Source: Cliona cf. orientalis
Lineage: Eukaryota > Porifera > Demospongiae > Clionaida > Clionaidae
DNA length: 64,000 bases
NCBI GenBank assembly: GCA_963930775.1
Contig: OZ005692.1
Coordinates: 1,226,135 to 1,290,134, forward strand
Direction: 5' to 3'
This document shows, piece after piece, positions 12,376 to 27,806 of this stretch. Every line of letters starts with the position of its first letter. Positions within the stretch are counted from its first letter, which is position 1. Under the pieces are notes generated by a model. The model ran no database searches. It saw only the letters and a program-made list of their open reading frames with translations, and had not been told where the DNA came from. The position numbers and the translations under genes are program-made.

Positions 12376-13807
12376 ATGTTGAATTATGTCATTTTTGTAT
12401 TGCTGATAACTTTTAGGGTTCATAAAGGTATAGCCATACGGTTACACGTACAATTTTAGTGTCATCAATCTATTATACCTCCTGTATATTATATAGCTTC
12501 AACCCAAGAAAACAAATGTACAGAATATGGTGCTGTGCGGCTTAATTCTATTCCAAACATAGGGCGAGTTTATTTTTGCAATGGATCTCAATGGGGTACA
12601 ATCTATCGGCCTGGCTGGGATCATTTTGACGCTGCAGTTGTGTGTAGAGAACTGGGGTACACAGCAGATGGTAAGTCTCCTTTCACATTCAAGATAAATC
12701 ATCATTATCAAATCTTCACCATGAACTTCAGGTGCTCAACCAATATAATACAGTTCTAATGTAAATGATTCCATTGTGATAGAGAAAGTTAATTGCACAT
12801 GTGATGAACCGAGATTGCGTGACTGTCCATATTCCAATTACACAGTTTCACATAGTGTCAATTGTCAATCGGATAGAATAGCTGGTGTGAGATGTAAGAT
12901 AATTGAGAACATCAATTTTGCTACTGTCAATAACTCTGTCTTGGTCACCTGGAAGTATAATAATATTACATCACGTCAACCGAGCTCATTTGATGTTCAT
13001 TGCAATGGACAGCGACGTTATAATAATATTATTTCAGTGAGCAATGGAACTTCTAGATTTAGTGACATTGTGGGACATCTCCTTCCAAATACTTTCTATG
13101 ACTGCTGTGTATCAGCTAAATATGTACGGCTTACTGGACCAGGTACTATAGTAACCACTGATATAAGATGTGCTTCGATTAGATCTGAGGATTTGCTTCC
13201 TCCCACTACCATCAGTGACACAAATAACATGATGGCTACTGTCACTGTAGCTAACATCAGTGACTCAAACATGACGGCCCCTGTACATGTAGTAGGTGCT
13301 GTGCTAGGCTGTGTCATTGTTATCCTACTAGTTCTGTTGGCAGTGTGTGGAGGAGCTCTGTTACGATCAACAACCTCATCTGAGGCCCCTAAAAGGTAAG
13401 CACTGCTGCTAATTATAATCTTATGTGCATATTTACGAATATTCTGTAAAATTTGTATTGGTGACATATAAATTTAGCTACCATGACCTGTAGGCTCCAT
13501 GCATCATTGTAACATTATCATTGTTTATTGTACACTCAGATCATCAGCAGAAATAGTTATCAACAGAAACGTAAGCTATGAAACAGCAGAAATTATAGTT
13601 GTTAATGGAAACATAAGCTACGAAACTATTGGCGACTCAAATCCTTCGAGTAGGCAGCAATCACTGCCATATGAGAGAGAACGAGTCTCTGCCAGTCTCT
13701 CAGAGAATAATTACGTCATTGAGTATTTAGAGCCACACCTAGCCACTGGAGGAGGTGGAGAGAAAGGTGAAGCACAACATGAGGACTACTTACAACTGCA
13801 GCATTGA
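12376..13807 (+). pseudogene. R7: beta-type SRCR-FN3 receptor with one nonsense codon
   Basis: Exons 12376-12427, 12497-12670, 12732-13395, 13540-13807. Signal peptide MLNYVIFVLLITFRVHK; SRCR (GTIYRPGWDHFDAAVVC; note TIY where the family has TIC, so a conserved SRCR cysteine is lost). Next come IEKVNCTCDEPRLRDC, FN3 (VLVTWKYNN, PSSFDVHCNGQ, FYDCCVSAKY), TM (VLGCVIVILLVLLAVCGG), and a short tail with ISYETI, NYVIEYLEPH and EDYLQLQH. In exon 3 the codon that is TAT in R12 reads TAA (12746-12748), directly after the acceptor. No alternative acceptor rescues it. Everything else (385 codons) is open. The combination of a lost Cys and a stop suggests a recently dead gene; an allelic null or a sequence error is possible. 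Confidence 0.75.
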
Positions 13808-13989
13808 AGGAAAGTTTAACATTTATTAACTGTAACATTATTATGCACTCCTACAGTGCAGTTCCAATACATTATAGTAGTAGTACTATGTACTAGTGTA
13901 CATGTACAATCCATAGTCATAAAGTAGGTAGTATGATATATTATGATAAAAAAATATGTATTCTGTAAAATATCACTGAAGCATTTATG
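13808..13989. other. R7 3' flank, near-copy of R12 3' flank
   Basis: 13396-13989 is almost identical to 25402-25984 downstream of R12 exon 3, marking a recent duplication. Confidence 0.7.
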
Positions 13990-15291
13990 TATTACAAGTA
14001 TAAAAACAATTGAATAAAATTGAAGGTTGAAGTAGGGATGGCAATGCCAAAAAGTACACAAACAATTAAGATTTCTCAAGGATAAGAGATAATCACAACC
14101 ACTGTAGCTACATCCCTACGCTTACTTTTTTTTTATTATAATCATTGAGCCCTATTAATCTCGACTTATTTAAGGTATGCTATCCTTGGAGTGTTCTTGA
14201 CTTGCATGTAGGAGAAATTCATATTCTCCCTGTCAGTCATGATTATTTATGATTCCCAAAAGCAAGCGTAGGGATGTACAGTGGTTGTGATTATCTCTTA
14301 TCCTTGAGAAATCTTGTTTGTGTACTTTTTGGCATTGCCATCCCTACTTCAACCTTCAATTTTATTCAATTGTTTTATACTTGTTTCTGTTCTTTTTTAT
14401 TGCATGAGTGCAACTATTATACAGTAAGCATAGATGAAGTTCGCGCGTGCGCGTAAAAGTAGTAGCCACGCCCCTCGTTAACTCTCATAGGCGATAAAGC
14501 TGTTTCAGACGGAGACTCTAGTACTAGTATAGCTATAATTTATTGATTTATCGATTATCTTTGTTACTACTGAGCTGGCCGCTGTTATGCTGACTGCTGA
14601 GGGCCGTGTCGCGCCCGTACGTTGAGGCCTCGAGTCTCCATATCTCAGCGCAGTACTAGCGCTGCACGCGCTAGCCTCTAGCTAGGTTCGCTTTTATCGC
14701 GCTCGCGCTCGCACTGGCCTAGCTCGCGCGGGATAGCCTGGCGCTTAGCTACGGCTAGGCTAAGCTAGCTTGGTTCGAGGCGCTAGCTACTATACTAGCG
14801 GCGGTGGCGCGCGCCGCTGACTACAGTCACATGACTTCACCATGGCAACACATTATGAGCATGTGCATTATATGATAAAAATGGCGTATCATCAGACACA
14901 CCCGATAGTTAATGCGCCGTACACACCCACCATTACGTGACTGTATAGATAACACAAAACTAGCGTGCCACTGCACTGCGCGCTACAAAATAGAGTGGAT
15001 TTATATGAGAACTAAGGTGAGAGGTCCAGAGAGTCTTGAGTTAGCCCTGGAAATGAGAAAGAAAGAAAGATTGAGAAATGGCTATTTTTTGAACATCATC
15101 TGGTTCTGGCATGTACAATTGTTTTGATAAATGATCTTGGTCTCAATAGATAGATAATTTGTTGGAGATTCTGATTTTGGCACTTAGAAAGTTCACAAAC
15201 TTACATATTTTGAGATATTTGGGTGTTTGTAATGTATTACGCATATGGGAGTGTCCGTGCCATCCCTACTTATAGAGTCTACCGACTCTAT
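13990..15291. mobile_element. 1.3-kb insertion with a large foldback at its left end
   Basis: Present after R7 but absent from the matching site after R12, where gcatttatg runs directly into cattattatagctacattac (25976-26000). TATG occurs at both edges and may be a target duplication. The left part is an inverted repeat: arms 13994-14123 and 14264-14384 (for example gaaggttgaagtagggatgg and its complement). The middle (14430-14830) is rich in CpG and in gcgcgc / ctcgcg motifs, unlike the AT-rich surroundings. No convincing coding sequence. It may be a composite of two elements. Confidence 0.65.
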
Positions 15292-15440
15292 GATTATAGC
15301 TACATTACAGGAAATGGGCTACTTGCAGTCATGGTTTCTGTATGTACATGGACAAACTTCCCCCAACCCTCCCCCCCTTGTTCTGAAGCCTCAATTACTA
15401 AAGCAGGAAGCAGTTTGAATTCATGCAGCTGCTAGCTCTA

Positions 15441-15838
15441 ATTACCCCGCGCGCATGCGCAAGGGGTAAAGCAATCGGTTTGTCCGTCTGTTGTCGGCAC
15501 GAAAATCGCCAGATCTCGAGTTCTAGGCGTCTCTGCGTGCTATAAGCACAATCAATCGGTAGATATCGGTGAAAAACTGGTTTGTACGCGCATCGAATTT
15601 CTCAAAAAGGCTTACTAGTGCTACAAATCGTGCATTTTCTGTTCAGCATGCCTGTGGTTTATTGACCACACCCATCCATTTAGTATGCGGATGCGATTGC
15701 GCATGCTCAAGCACTGTATTGGAAAGGGTCGTCACGTCATGAAACAGCTACATGTATGCCTCAGAGTGTTGCAATACTGTATAAATGCTATAGTGGCTAC
15801 AGAGCGCGCGGGGTATGTGCTCTACAGAGCTCTAGTTA
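15441..15838. mobile_element. About 400-bp element, copy 1 (TACCCCGCGCGC inverted repeats)
   Basis: Bounded by TACCCCGCGCGC near 15444 and GCGCGCGGGGTA near 15807, with short flanking agctcta(a/g)tta on both sides. The matching sites at 18104, 22138 and 26129 lack it. A diverged copy lies in reverse orientation at 48445-48842. Shared internal words include aaaatcgccagatc and tgaaaaactgg/cgaaaaactgg. Non-coding DNA transposon relative, family not assigned. Confidence 0.65.
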
Positions 15839-16342
15839 TTGTTATAGTATACGTGATGTGGGGTCTGTTATTTTAACTAGCTCAGATCTACACATGTGAG
15901 TAGTGCACGTGTGTGTGTGCATGTTTGTAATAATTACCTATTGTGTTGACACTGACAGTTTATTTCATCATCGGTGCTCTGTTTTTGTATTACAGTAGCT
16001 AGATATCAAAGTTAATGCTCAGCTACCATGCAGTGTACTAGGCTATAGATTAGATATAGACTAGCTATTCAATAGCAGATCCTATAGCCACTGGCGGCTA
16101 TTGAAGCTCAGAAGAATTAATGATAATGTAACATTAAAAGTTAGCCATAATTATAATTATACATGTATAAACATTTTCTCTAAGTCATCAGTCTATTATA
16201 CCTCCTGCATTGTGATTCATCTACTTCTGTCATCCAGACTGAATCCTTGGTATCATGAATAATAAGTATCTATAGAAGCTGTTAGCTACCTCTGATAAGG
16301 ACTAGTACTATGATTATTATTACCACGATTGATATTGCAAAA
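15839..16342 (+). promoter_or_regulatory. 5' block of R8
   Basis: Beta-type 5' block (cagatctacacatgtgag, gacactgacagtttattt, ttgaagctcagaagaat), then a relic of a beta first exon near 16115-16140, then the leader of the first exon in use. The arrangement is shared with R9 and R13. Confidence 0.5.
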
Positions 16343-17771
<1,429 letters not shown>

Positions 17772-18634
17772 AAGATAACTGGCAGTCTGTATTAGTAACA
17801 TTATCATGCACTCATACAGTGTACATTATAGTAGTAGTAGTAGTAGTAGTAGTAGTATAGATGTACTAAGTGTATAATATGATGTATTATGATAAAATAT
17901 GTATTTCTGTAGAATATCAGTATCACTGAAAAGTTTATACACTTCATTACAGGAAATGGGTTACTTGTAGCCAAAGTTTCCCCAACCTTCTTCCTTGTTC
18001 TGAAGCCTCGTTTACTAAAACTAATTTAAATTTTATGTCCTGTACAAACTTAGTACTGACGTATATAGTCAGGAAGCAGTTTGAATTCATGCAGCTGCTA
18101 GCTCTAATTATATTATAGCATGTGATGTAGTGTCTGTTATTTTAACCATCTCAGATCTATAAACACATGTGAGTATAGTGCATATGTGTGCATGTTTATA
18201 ATAATATACCTACTGTGTTGATGCTGACAGTTTATCAAGTTTCATCATTGGTGCACTGTAATTGTAACAGTAGTATCCAAATTAATGCTCAGCTACCTGT
18301 CAGTGTATAGCAGCTATAGACTATAGACGGCATAGACTAGCTACTCAACAGCAGATCCTAGCCACTTGTGGCGACTCAAGCTCAGAAGAATGTTGAATTA
18401 TGTCATTTATGTACTGCTGATAACATTTATTGCTTGAGCTCATAAAGGTTAGTCATAATAATAATTTTCTCTAAGTCATCTGTCTATCATACCTCCTGCA
18501 TTGTGATTCATCTATACTTTCTGTCATCCGGGCTGAATCCTTAGTATCAAGAATAATAAGTAGCTAGGAAAGCTGTAGCTACCTCCGATAGGACTAGTAG
18601 TAAACAACGTATTACTGCAATTGACATCGCAAAA
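17772..18634 (+). promoter_or_regulatory. R8 3' flank and 5' block of R9
   Basis: Holds a (TAG)n microsatellite at about 17829-17857. The beta 5' block runs from about 18140. A complete but broken beta-type first exon (18390-18447, stop TGA after TTT ATT GCT, good gttag donor) lies upstream of the R9 first exon. Confidence 0.55.
17829..17857. repeat. (TAG)n microsatellite
   Basis: About nine tandem trinucleotide units. The equivalent site after R7 and R12 has only two or three. Confidence 0.9.
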
Positions 18635-19805
18635 ATGTTGAACATAAAGCAAATGGTGATTCTGATGGCTATTCTTTTTACTAAAGGTACATCAGATTCT
18701 ATACATTTTCTGACTATATTATACGAGTGTTACTGTAGCTGCATATTAATTTTTGTGGTATAATAGAATCGACTCAATGTGATTACGGTGAAGTCCGGAT
18801 TGTACCTCTGAATCAAACTCTAAATTACGGAAGAGTGGAGGTCTGCATTGATTCGAACTGGGATACAGTTTGTAGAAATGGCTGGGATAATGACGATGCT
18901 GCAGTGGTTTGCTATCAACTTGGTTATGGACGAGATGGTAAAATTTTCAGTATTGCAACTTCTTGCCATATATTTTTGTCCCTAGGTGCACGTGCATTCT
19001 TTATTGGAAATGAGAATAATGGATCCATTTTGATTGACGAAGTGGACTGTGACTCTAGTAACACAAGGCTGATTGACTGCAGCCATATTATACTAAGATC
19101 CGGTAATAACTCGGACTGTAATTATGCTGGTGTTTTTTGTTCTGGAGAGCAGCTAAGGACACAAACTTTTAATGTTAGTGCTGCTACTGTTGTTAGCAAT
19201 GACTCAAAATTGAGGACAAGTATTATCGGTGGAGTACTAGGATCCATTATTGCTCTACTTTTGCTGATAGTGTGTGGAGGGGCTCTTCTCTATCTGCTAC
19301 GATCAAAAAGTGTGACTTCCACAAGGTAAAAATAATTGGTTGTTAATGTTTTTTCACATGCATGATTAATGTTTATATTTGGATATTTGCACCAACATGA
19401 TCTCGCTTACACTGCAACTATATACACCGGCAAAGATCACCACAAAATGCAGTAGAACTGCCTGTTAACGGAAACAGCTACACAACAGCACCATCAACAG
19501 CAAGTGGAGCTCAAGCCACTGACACAGTAGATCACACACCGAGTGCTGCAACTGAGTACAGTAGGATTGTCCCTTCATATGAAAACATTGCCAACTCAGG
19601 CAGGCAGCCACCGCTGCAGTCTGGGGGAAACCGAGTCTCTGCTAGTCTCTCAGAGAGGCATGAGTTTTCAGAGCCACACCTAGCCACTGGCCGAGGGGAT
19701 GGTGGTTGTGGTATTTGGCAACGTGAAGCAGCTCCAGTGGAATATGAGGTTCCACTCCATGGCCAAAGTGGAGAACACACAGAATACTCACATCTGCAGC
19801 ATTGA
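18635..19805 (+). CDS. R9: gamma-type SRCR receptor without FN3
   Basis: Exons 18635-18686, 18767-18937, 18986-19325, 19436-19805 give 310 aa. Signal peptide MLNIKQMVILMAILFTK; SRCR ([50 protein letters not shown]). A short membrane-proximal stretch (TQTFNVSAATVV) leads straight into the TM, about residues 153-178. The tail exon has no start codon of its own. It follows acceptor caccggcaaag and reads SPQNAVELPVNGNSY, EYSRIVPSYENI, ERHEFSEPHLA (the usual Tyr replaced by His), VEYEVPLHGQ and EYSHLQH. The frame is open to TGA at 19803-19805. Looks intact. Confidence 0.85.
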
Positions 19806-20332
19806 AAGGAAATGTTAAACTCCCCCAACCTTCCCATTGTTTCAAAGCCTTAATAAATTAGCTAGAATGTCCTGCTAGCTCTATAGCGTCTGATGATGTG
19901 GTGTCTGTTATTTTTAATTAGTTCAGATCTATTGTACAATATCATGTGTAACACTGCACACAGGAAGTGAATTAACTGATTAACTGAACTCTTTAGTAAT
20001 AATGAATGTACCCATAATTATAGTGCATGTGCATTGCTGTATTGAGTCAGTCTTGAACTTAAAGTATCTTTCTGAGACCTTGAAACTATAACTTAGTTAC
20101 ATATGACATCGTTAGCAGTGCATGCATGTGTAACATGTTTATCAACTGTGTCCACACTGACAGTTTATTTTCATCGCCAGTTCTATTTTTTTTGTTTTTG
20201 TAACAGTAGCTATAGATATCAAAAATAATGGACAGCTATTACCAGTGTAGCAAGCTATTATATTATATTGATACGTAGACTAGCCATTCAACAGCAGATC
20301 CTAGCCACTCGCGGCTATTCAAGCTCAGAAGA
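19806..20332 (+). promoter_or_regulatory. R9-R10 spacer, near-identical to 27807-28333
   Basis: No gene. Base-for-base close copy of the R13-R14 spacer, ending in the beta leader caagctcagaagaatgatg. Confidence 0.7.
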
Positions 20333-21719
20333 ATGATGAATCATGGTATTTATGTACTGCTGGTAACATTTATTGTTCATAGAGGTTAGCCATACATGTA
20401 TAATAATTTTCTCTATAAGTTATCATAACTCCTGTTTATCTATAATGTATCTAGCTTCAGCCCAAGAAAATAGCTGTACAGAGTTTGGTGCCATACGGCT
20501 TAGCTCTTCTGTACATTACTATGAACCAAATGTGGGTCGAGTCAATTTTTGTAACGGAACTCAGTGGGGTACAATCTGTTTCAATGGCTGGGATCATTTT
20601 GACGCTGCAGTTGTGTGTAGAGAGCTGGGGTACACAGCAGATGGTAAGTCCCTATATTGTTTACATTCAAGATAATAAAAATGATTATCATTGACATTAG
20701 CTTATTATCATTATGAATTGCAGGTGCACAACCACAGTATTACACCTCTAATAAAAATGATACTATTTCAATAAATAATATTGATTGCTCTTCGGATGAA
20801 CCGAGATTGCGTGACTGTCCATATTCCAATTACACAAAGACAAACAGCTGTCAAAGTGGTGGAGTAGCAGGTGTTAGATGTAGGGTAATCAAGAGTATCG
20901 ATTTTGCTATAGACAGTAACTCTGTCTTGGTCACCTGGAAGTATAACAATATAATTACATCACGTCAACCGAGTTCATTTGATGTTCGTTGCAATGGACA
21001 GCGACGTTATAGTAATGTTATTTCAGTGAGCAAAGGAACTTCAAGAGTTAATGTCGGTGAACTTCTTCCAAATGTTTCCTATGACTGCTGTGTATCAGCT
21101 AACTATGTACGAAACATAGTAACTACTGAAATAAGATGTGCTTCAATTAGATCTGAAGATTTACTTACTTCAACGGATACATTCATCATCAGTGGCACAT
21201 GTGCAAACATGACGGCCACCGTAGTAGTGGGTGCAGTGCTAGGCTGTGCCATTATTATCCTACTAGTTTTGTTGGCAGTGTGTGGAGGAGCTCTGTTGCG
21301 ATCAAGAACCTCACCTGAGGCACCTAAAAGGTAAGCACTGCTGCTAATTATGTGCATGTTTACGAATATTCTGTAAAGTTTGTATTGGTGACATTAAATA
21401 ATATTTACCATGTCCTGGCTCCATGCATCATCATAACATTATCATTGCTTATTATACACACAGATCATCAGCAGAAATGGCTATCAACAGAAATATAAGC
21501 TATGAAACAACAGAAATAATTGTTAATGGAAACATAAGCTACGAAACCATTGCCAACTCGAATCCTTCGAGAAGGCAGCAACCACTGCCGTCTGAGAGAA
21601 ACCGAATCTCTGCCACTAGTCCCTCTGAGAATTATGTCGTTGAGTATTTAGAGCCACACCAAGCCACTGGAGAAGGTGGAGAAAAGGGTGAAGCACAACA
21701 TGAGGACTACTTACAATAG
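20333..21719 (+). CDS. R10: beta-type SRCR-FN3 receptor
   Basis: Exons 20333-20384, 20455-20643, 20724-21330, 21464-21719 give 367 aa. Signal peptide MMNHGIYVLLVTFIVHR; SRCR (CTEFGAIRLSSS, GTICFNGWDHFDAAVVC, LGYTADG; DEPRLRDCPYSN, GVRC). FN3 (VLVTWKYNN, PSSFDVRCNGQ, SYDCCVSANY); TM (VLGCAIIILLVLLAVCGG) with RSRTSPEAPKR. The last intron is a normal gtaagc donor. The tail is short: ISYETT, ISYETI, NYVVEYLEPH, then DYLQ and TAG, so the usual C-terminal LQH is lost. The near-identical paralogue R14 also ends early (EDYLQM). Otherwise intact. Confidence 0.87.
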
Positions 21720-22425
21720 TAACATTGAAGGAAACATTAAAATTAATGTTATTAACTGTAACATTTTATGCATGCACTCATACAGTATAGTTCTAATACA
21801 TATCAGATTCTGCAGTATAGTACTATGTACTAGCTGAGTGTACATATTAATATTAATAGTCATAAACTAGGTAGTATGTCAAAAACATGTATATTTCCGT
21901 AGAATATCAGTATCACTGAAAAGTTTATACACTTCATTGCAGGAAGTGCATGGGTTACTTGCAGCCAAGTTTTCTGTATGTACATGGATAAACTTCCCAT
22001 AGCTAACCTCCCCCCACCTTGTTCCGAAGCCTCATTTGCTAAAACTAATAGTCATGATCGATTTAAATTTTATGTTCCGTGCAAACTTAGTACTGACATC
22101 AGGAAGCAGTTTGAATTCATGCAGCTGCTGCTAGCTCTAATTATAGCACATGATGATGTGGTGTCTGTTATTTTAGCTAGCTCAAAGCTACACATGTGAG
22201 TAGTGCACATGTGTTTGCATGTTTGTAATAATTACCTACTGTGTTGACACTGACAGTTTCGGTGCTCTGATTTTGTAACAGTAGCCAGATATCGAAGTTA
22301 ATTATAATGTTCAGCTACCAGTGTACTAGCTTAAGGCTATAGACTAGATATAGACTAGCTATTCAACAGCAGATCCTATTAAGTTGATCTACTGCCACTT
22401 GCAGCCATTCAGGCTCAGAAGAAAG
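21720..22425 (+). promoter_or_regulatory. R10 3' flank and 5' block of R11
   Basis: No gene. The 3' flank parallels R14, with the conserved beta 5' block from about 22150. Confidence 0.5.
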
Positions 22426-23958
22426 ATGAATTGTGGCATTTTTGTACTGCTGATAACATTTATTGTTCATAAAGGTTAGCCATACATGTTTTTCTAAGTC
22501 ATTAGTCTACTATACCTCCTGCATGTATGTATATTATTGAGATCTAGCTTCAACACAAAAAAATAGCTGTACAGAATTTGGTGCTGTACGGCTTAATTCT
22601 ACTGAACCAAATGTGGGTCGAGTCAATTTTTGCAACGGATCTCAATGGGGCACAATCTGTATTGATGGCTGGGATCATTTTGACGCTGCTGTTGTGTGTA
22701 GAGAACTTGGGTATGCGGCAGATGGTAAGTCTGGCCCCTATAATAATAATATTATTATACCAATATTCACACTATCATTGGTATTAGCTAATAATAATTA
22801 TCATGCACTGCAGGTGCACAACCGGAGTATAACGCTAACGAAAATAATACTATTGTGATAGAGAATATTAATTGCTCTTGGGATGAACTGAGATTGCGTG
22901 ACTGTCCATATTCCAATTGCACAATATCACACAGCTGTCAAAGTGTAACAATAGCAGGTGTTAGATGTAAGGCAATCAAGAATATCAATTTTGCTACAGT
23001 CAATAACTCTGTCTTGGTCACCTGGGAGTATAATAATAATACATCACGTCAACCGAGCTCATTCGATGTTCGTTGCAATGGACAGCGACATTATAATAAT
23101 GTTATTTCAGTGAGTAACGGAACTTCTAGATTTAGTGACATTGTGGGAGGTCTCCTTCCAAACATTCACTATGACTGCTGTGTATCAGCTAAATATATAC
23201 GGTCTCATGGTTCCGACATAATAACTACTGAAATAAGTTGTGTTTCGAGTAAATCTGAGGATTTGCTTCCCCCCACTACCATCGGTGACACAAATAACAT
23301 GACGGCCACTGTAGTAGGTGCTGTGCTAGGCTGCATCATTGTTATCCTACTAGTTCTATTGTCAGTGTGTGGAGGAGCTCTGTTTCATCTAGTACGATCA
23401 AGAACCTCATCTGAGGTCCCTAAAAGGTGAAGATTGCCTCTAGTCTCTGTGTATGTTTATAATGTATTGTGCGGCATGAATAAGCTGTTTATAGATTTGT
23501 ATTGGACATTATAGATACACTATGTATGTCATTGATCATTATAGTTATTATTATTATTGCTGCATATACATTCACTGTACACACAAAGATCAGCAACAGA
23601 GGTGGCAGTTGGGAGAAACGTAAGCTATCTAGGAACACCACCATCAACAACAAGTGGAGCTCAAGCTATCAACACAGTCGGTCACATGCCGGGAGCTGCA
23701 ACTGAGTACAGTAGGATTGGCCCTTCATACGAAACCATTACAAACTCGAATCCTTCGAGCAGGCAGCAATCGCTGCCGTCTAGAGGAAACAGAGTCTCTG
23801 CTAGTCTCTCAGAGAGGTATGAGTTTTCAGAGTCACACCTAGCCACTGGCCAAGGGGGTGGTGGTAGTCGTGTTGGGCAACGTGAAGCAGCCCCAGTGGA
23901 ATATGAGGTTCCATTCAACAGTGGAGAACTCACGGAATACTCACATCTGCAACATTGA
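22426..23958 (+). CDS. R11: beta-type SRCR-FN3 receptor, long tail
   Basis: Exons 22426-22474, 22548-22724, 22814-23426, 23589-23958 give 402 aa. Signal peptide MNCGIFVLLITFIVHK; SRCR (CTEFGAVRLNS, GTICIDGWDHFDAAVVC; IENINCSWDELRLRDC). FN3 (VLVTWEYNN, PSSFDVRCNGQ, HYDCCVSAKY); TM ends CGGALFHLVRSR. The donor is AG|gtgaag, shared only with R15. The tail is the long type: NVSYLGT, EYSRIGPSYETI, ERYEFSESHLA, VEYEVPF and EYSHLQH. So a beta ectodomain here carries the L tail seen in alpha genes. Intact. Confidence 0.88.
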
Positions 23959-24384
23959 AAGGAAATGTTAAAGTTACAAAATTAATTAACTTACTACGTA
24001 CATTCATGCATGTATGCTCACATAGTAGCATACATGTACAAGCCATAGTCAAAGACTCATAAACTGTAACAATAACATGTATTTCTGTGTAATAACAGTG
24101 TCATTGAAAGTGTATTAATTGCAGCCATTAATTGATCCATAGCAAATTTCATGAGCGTAGAGTGCTCGAATCAATAACATATCTATGCAATTGAAGCTAG
24201 CTATCCCAGGCCACTGACTCCCACACATATAATATTGAAAACATAGGAGTGGCCTGGGGATGAGCCAGGCTAGTTTTCCTAGTATAGACTATAGATTACT
24301 ATATAAATATTATAGTGACAGCAGATCCTATATTATACTGAATTGACTTTAATAGCCATTGCTATAGTATTCAGGCTCAGCAGA
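23959..24384 (+). promoter_or_regulatory. R11 3' flank and 5' block of R12
   Basis: No gene. Contains the cccaggccac...ggagtggcctggg hairpin at 24205-24258, as in the R2 5' block, then the leader aggctcagcagaatg. Confidence 0.55.
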
Positions 24385-25800
24385 ATGTGGAATCGTGGCA
24401 TTTTTGTACTGCTGATAACATTTCATAAAGGTTAGCTACATAAAAATTTTCTAAGTCATCAGTCTATTATATCATAATACTTCATATCTAGCTATAGATT
24501 TAGCTTCAGCCCAAGAATGCTCAGTATTTGGTGCTGTGCGGCTTACTTCTATACCAAACATGGGTCGAGTCAATTTTTGCAATGGATCTCGGTGGGGTAC
24601 AATCTGTAGTGATGGCTGGGATCATTTTGACGCTGCAGTTGTGTGTAGAGAGCTGGGGTATACAGCTGATGGTAAGTCTTCATTTTATACCAGTGTTCAT
24701 ATTCAAGATAAAATTTAATAATTCATTAACTATTTATCATTATCACCATGCACTTCAGGTGCTCAACCAGCATATTACACTTCTTATGTAGACGATCCTA
24801 TGATAATTGTGATAGAGAATGTTAATTGCTCTTGGAATGAACCGAGATTGCGTGACTGTCCATATTCAATACCGCACAGCTGTCAAAGTGGTGGAGTAGC
24901 GGGTGTTAGATGTAGGGTAATCAAGAATATCAATTTTGCTACAGTCAATAACTCTGTCTTGGTCACCTGGGAGTATAATAATATTACATCACGTCAGCCA
25001 AATTCATTCGATGTTCGTTGCAATGGACAGCGACGTTATAATAATGTTATTTCAATGAGCAATGGAACTTCTAGATTTAGTGACATTGTGGGTGATCTCC
25101 TTCCAAATGCTTCCTATGACTGCCATGTATCGGCTAAATATGCTCGGTTTAATAGAACTGAAATAAGATGTGCTTCGATTAAATCTGAGGATATGCTTCC
25201 CCCCACTATAATCAGTGACACAAATAATAATATTATGATGGCCTCTATCACTGTAGCTAACATCAGTGACTCAAACATGACGGCCACTGTACATGTAGTG
25301 GGTGCTGTGCTAGGCTGTGTCATTGTTATCCTACTAGTTCTGTTGGTAGTGTGTGGAGGAGCTCTGTTACGATCAAGAACCTCACCTGAGGCACCTAAAA
25401 GGTAAGCACTGCTGCTAATTATAATCTTATACGAATATTCGGTAAAATTTGTATTGGTGACATATAAATTTAGCTACCATGACCTGTAGGCTCCATGCAT
25501 CATTGTAACATTATCATTGTTTATTGTACACTCAGATCATCAGCAGAAATAGTTATCAACAGAAACGTAAGCTATGAAACAGCAGAAATAGTTGTTAATG
25601 GAAACATAAGCTACGAAACTATTGGCGACTCAAATCCTTCGAGTAGGCAGCAATCACTGCCATCTGAGAGAAAACGAGTCTCTGCCAGTCTCTCAGAGAA
25701 TAATTACGTCATTGAGTATTTAGAGCCACACCTAGCCACTGGAGGAGGTGGAGAGAAAGATGAAGCACAACATGAGGACTACTTACAACTGCATCATTGA
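24385..25800 (+). CDS. R12: beta-type SRCR-FN3 receptor, short tail
   Basis: Exons 24385-24430, 24504-24671, 24759-25401, 25536-25800 give 373 aa. Signal peptide MWNRGIFVLLITFHK; SRCR (CSVFGAVRLTS, GTICSDGWDHFDAAVVC; IENVNCSWNEPRLRDC). FN3 (VLVTWEYNN, NSFDVRCNGQ, SYDCHVSAKY, where the second of the usual two Cys is His). The linker is long and Asn-rich, then TM. The tail has ISYETI, NYVIEYLEPH, and ends EDYLQLHH. The 3' half and flank are nearly identical to R7. R2 is its decayed relative. Intact. Confidence 0.87.
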
Positions 25801-26619
25801 AGGAAAGTTTAACATTTATTAACTGTAACATTATTATGCACTCCTACAGTGCAGTTCCAATACATTATAGTAGTAGTACTATGTACTAGTGTACATGTAC
25901 AATCCATAGTCATAAAGTAGGTAGTATGATATATTATGATAAAAAAAATATGTATTCTGTAAAATATCACTGAAGCATTTATGCATTATTATAGCTACAT
26001 TACAGGAAATGGGCTACTTGCAGTCACGGTTTCTGTATGTACATGGACAAACTTCCCCCAACCCTCCCCCCCTTGTTCCGAAGCCTCATTTACTAAAGCA
26101 GGAAGCAGTTTGAATTCATGCAGCTGCTAGCTCGAATTATTATTATAGTATACATGATGTTGTGTGTGTTATTTTAACTAGCTCAGATCTACACATGTGA
26201 GTAGTGCACGTGTTTGTAATAATTACCTATTGTGTTGACACTGACAGTTTATTTCATTATCGGTGCTCTGTTTTTGTATTACAGTAGCTAGATATCAAAA
26301 TTTATGCTCAGCTAGCTACCAGTGTACTAGGCTACAGAGACTAGATATAGACTAGCTATTCAACAGCAGATCCTATAGCCACTTGCAGCTATTCAAGCTC
26401 AGAAGAATGATAATGTAACATTAAAAATTAGCCATAATTATAATTATACATGTATAAACATTTTCTCTAAGTCATCAGTCTATTATACCTCCTGCATTGT
26501 GATTCATCTACTTCATCTGTCATCCAGGCTGAATCCTTAGTATCACGAATAATAAGTAGCTAGAGAAGCTGTAGCTACTTCCGATAGGACTAGTAGTAAC
26601 TGCGATTGACATTGCAAAA
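25801..26619 (+). promoter_or_regulatory. R12 3' flank and 5' block of R13
   Basis: No gene. Matches the R7-R8 interval except that both insertions there (13990-15291 and 15441-15838) are missing, so it serves as the empty-site reference. Confidence 0.65.

Positions 26620-27806
<1,187 letters not shown>

Noticed and set aside
14912-15876. Short frames at 14912-15127, 15223-15435 and 15685-15876
   Set aside because: They fall in inserted elements and flank repeats; no domain or splice context.
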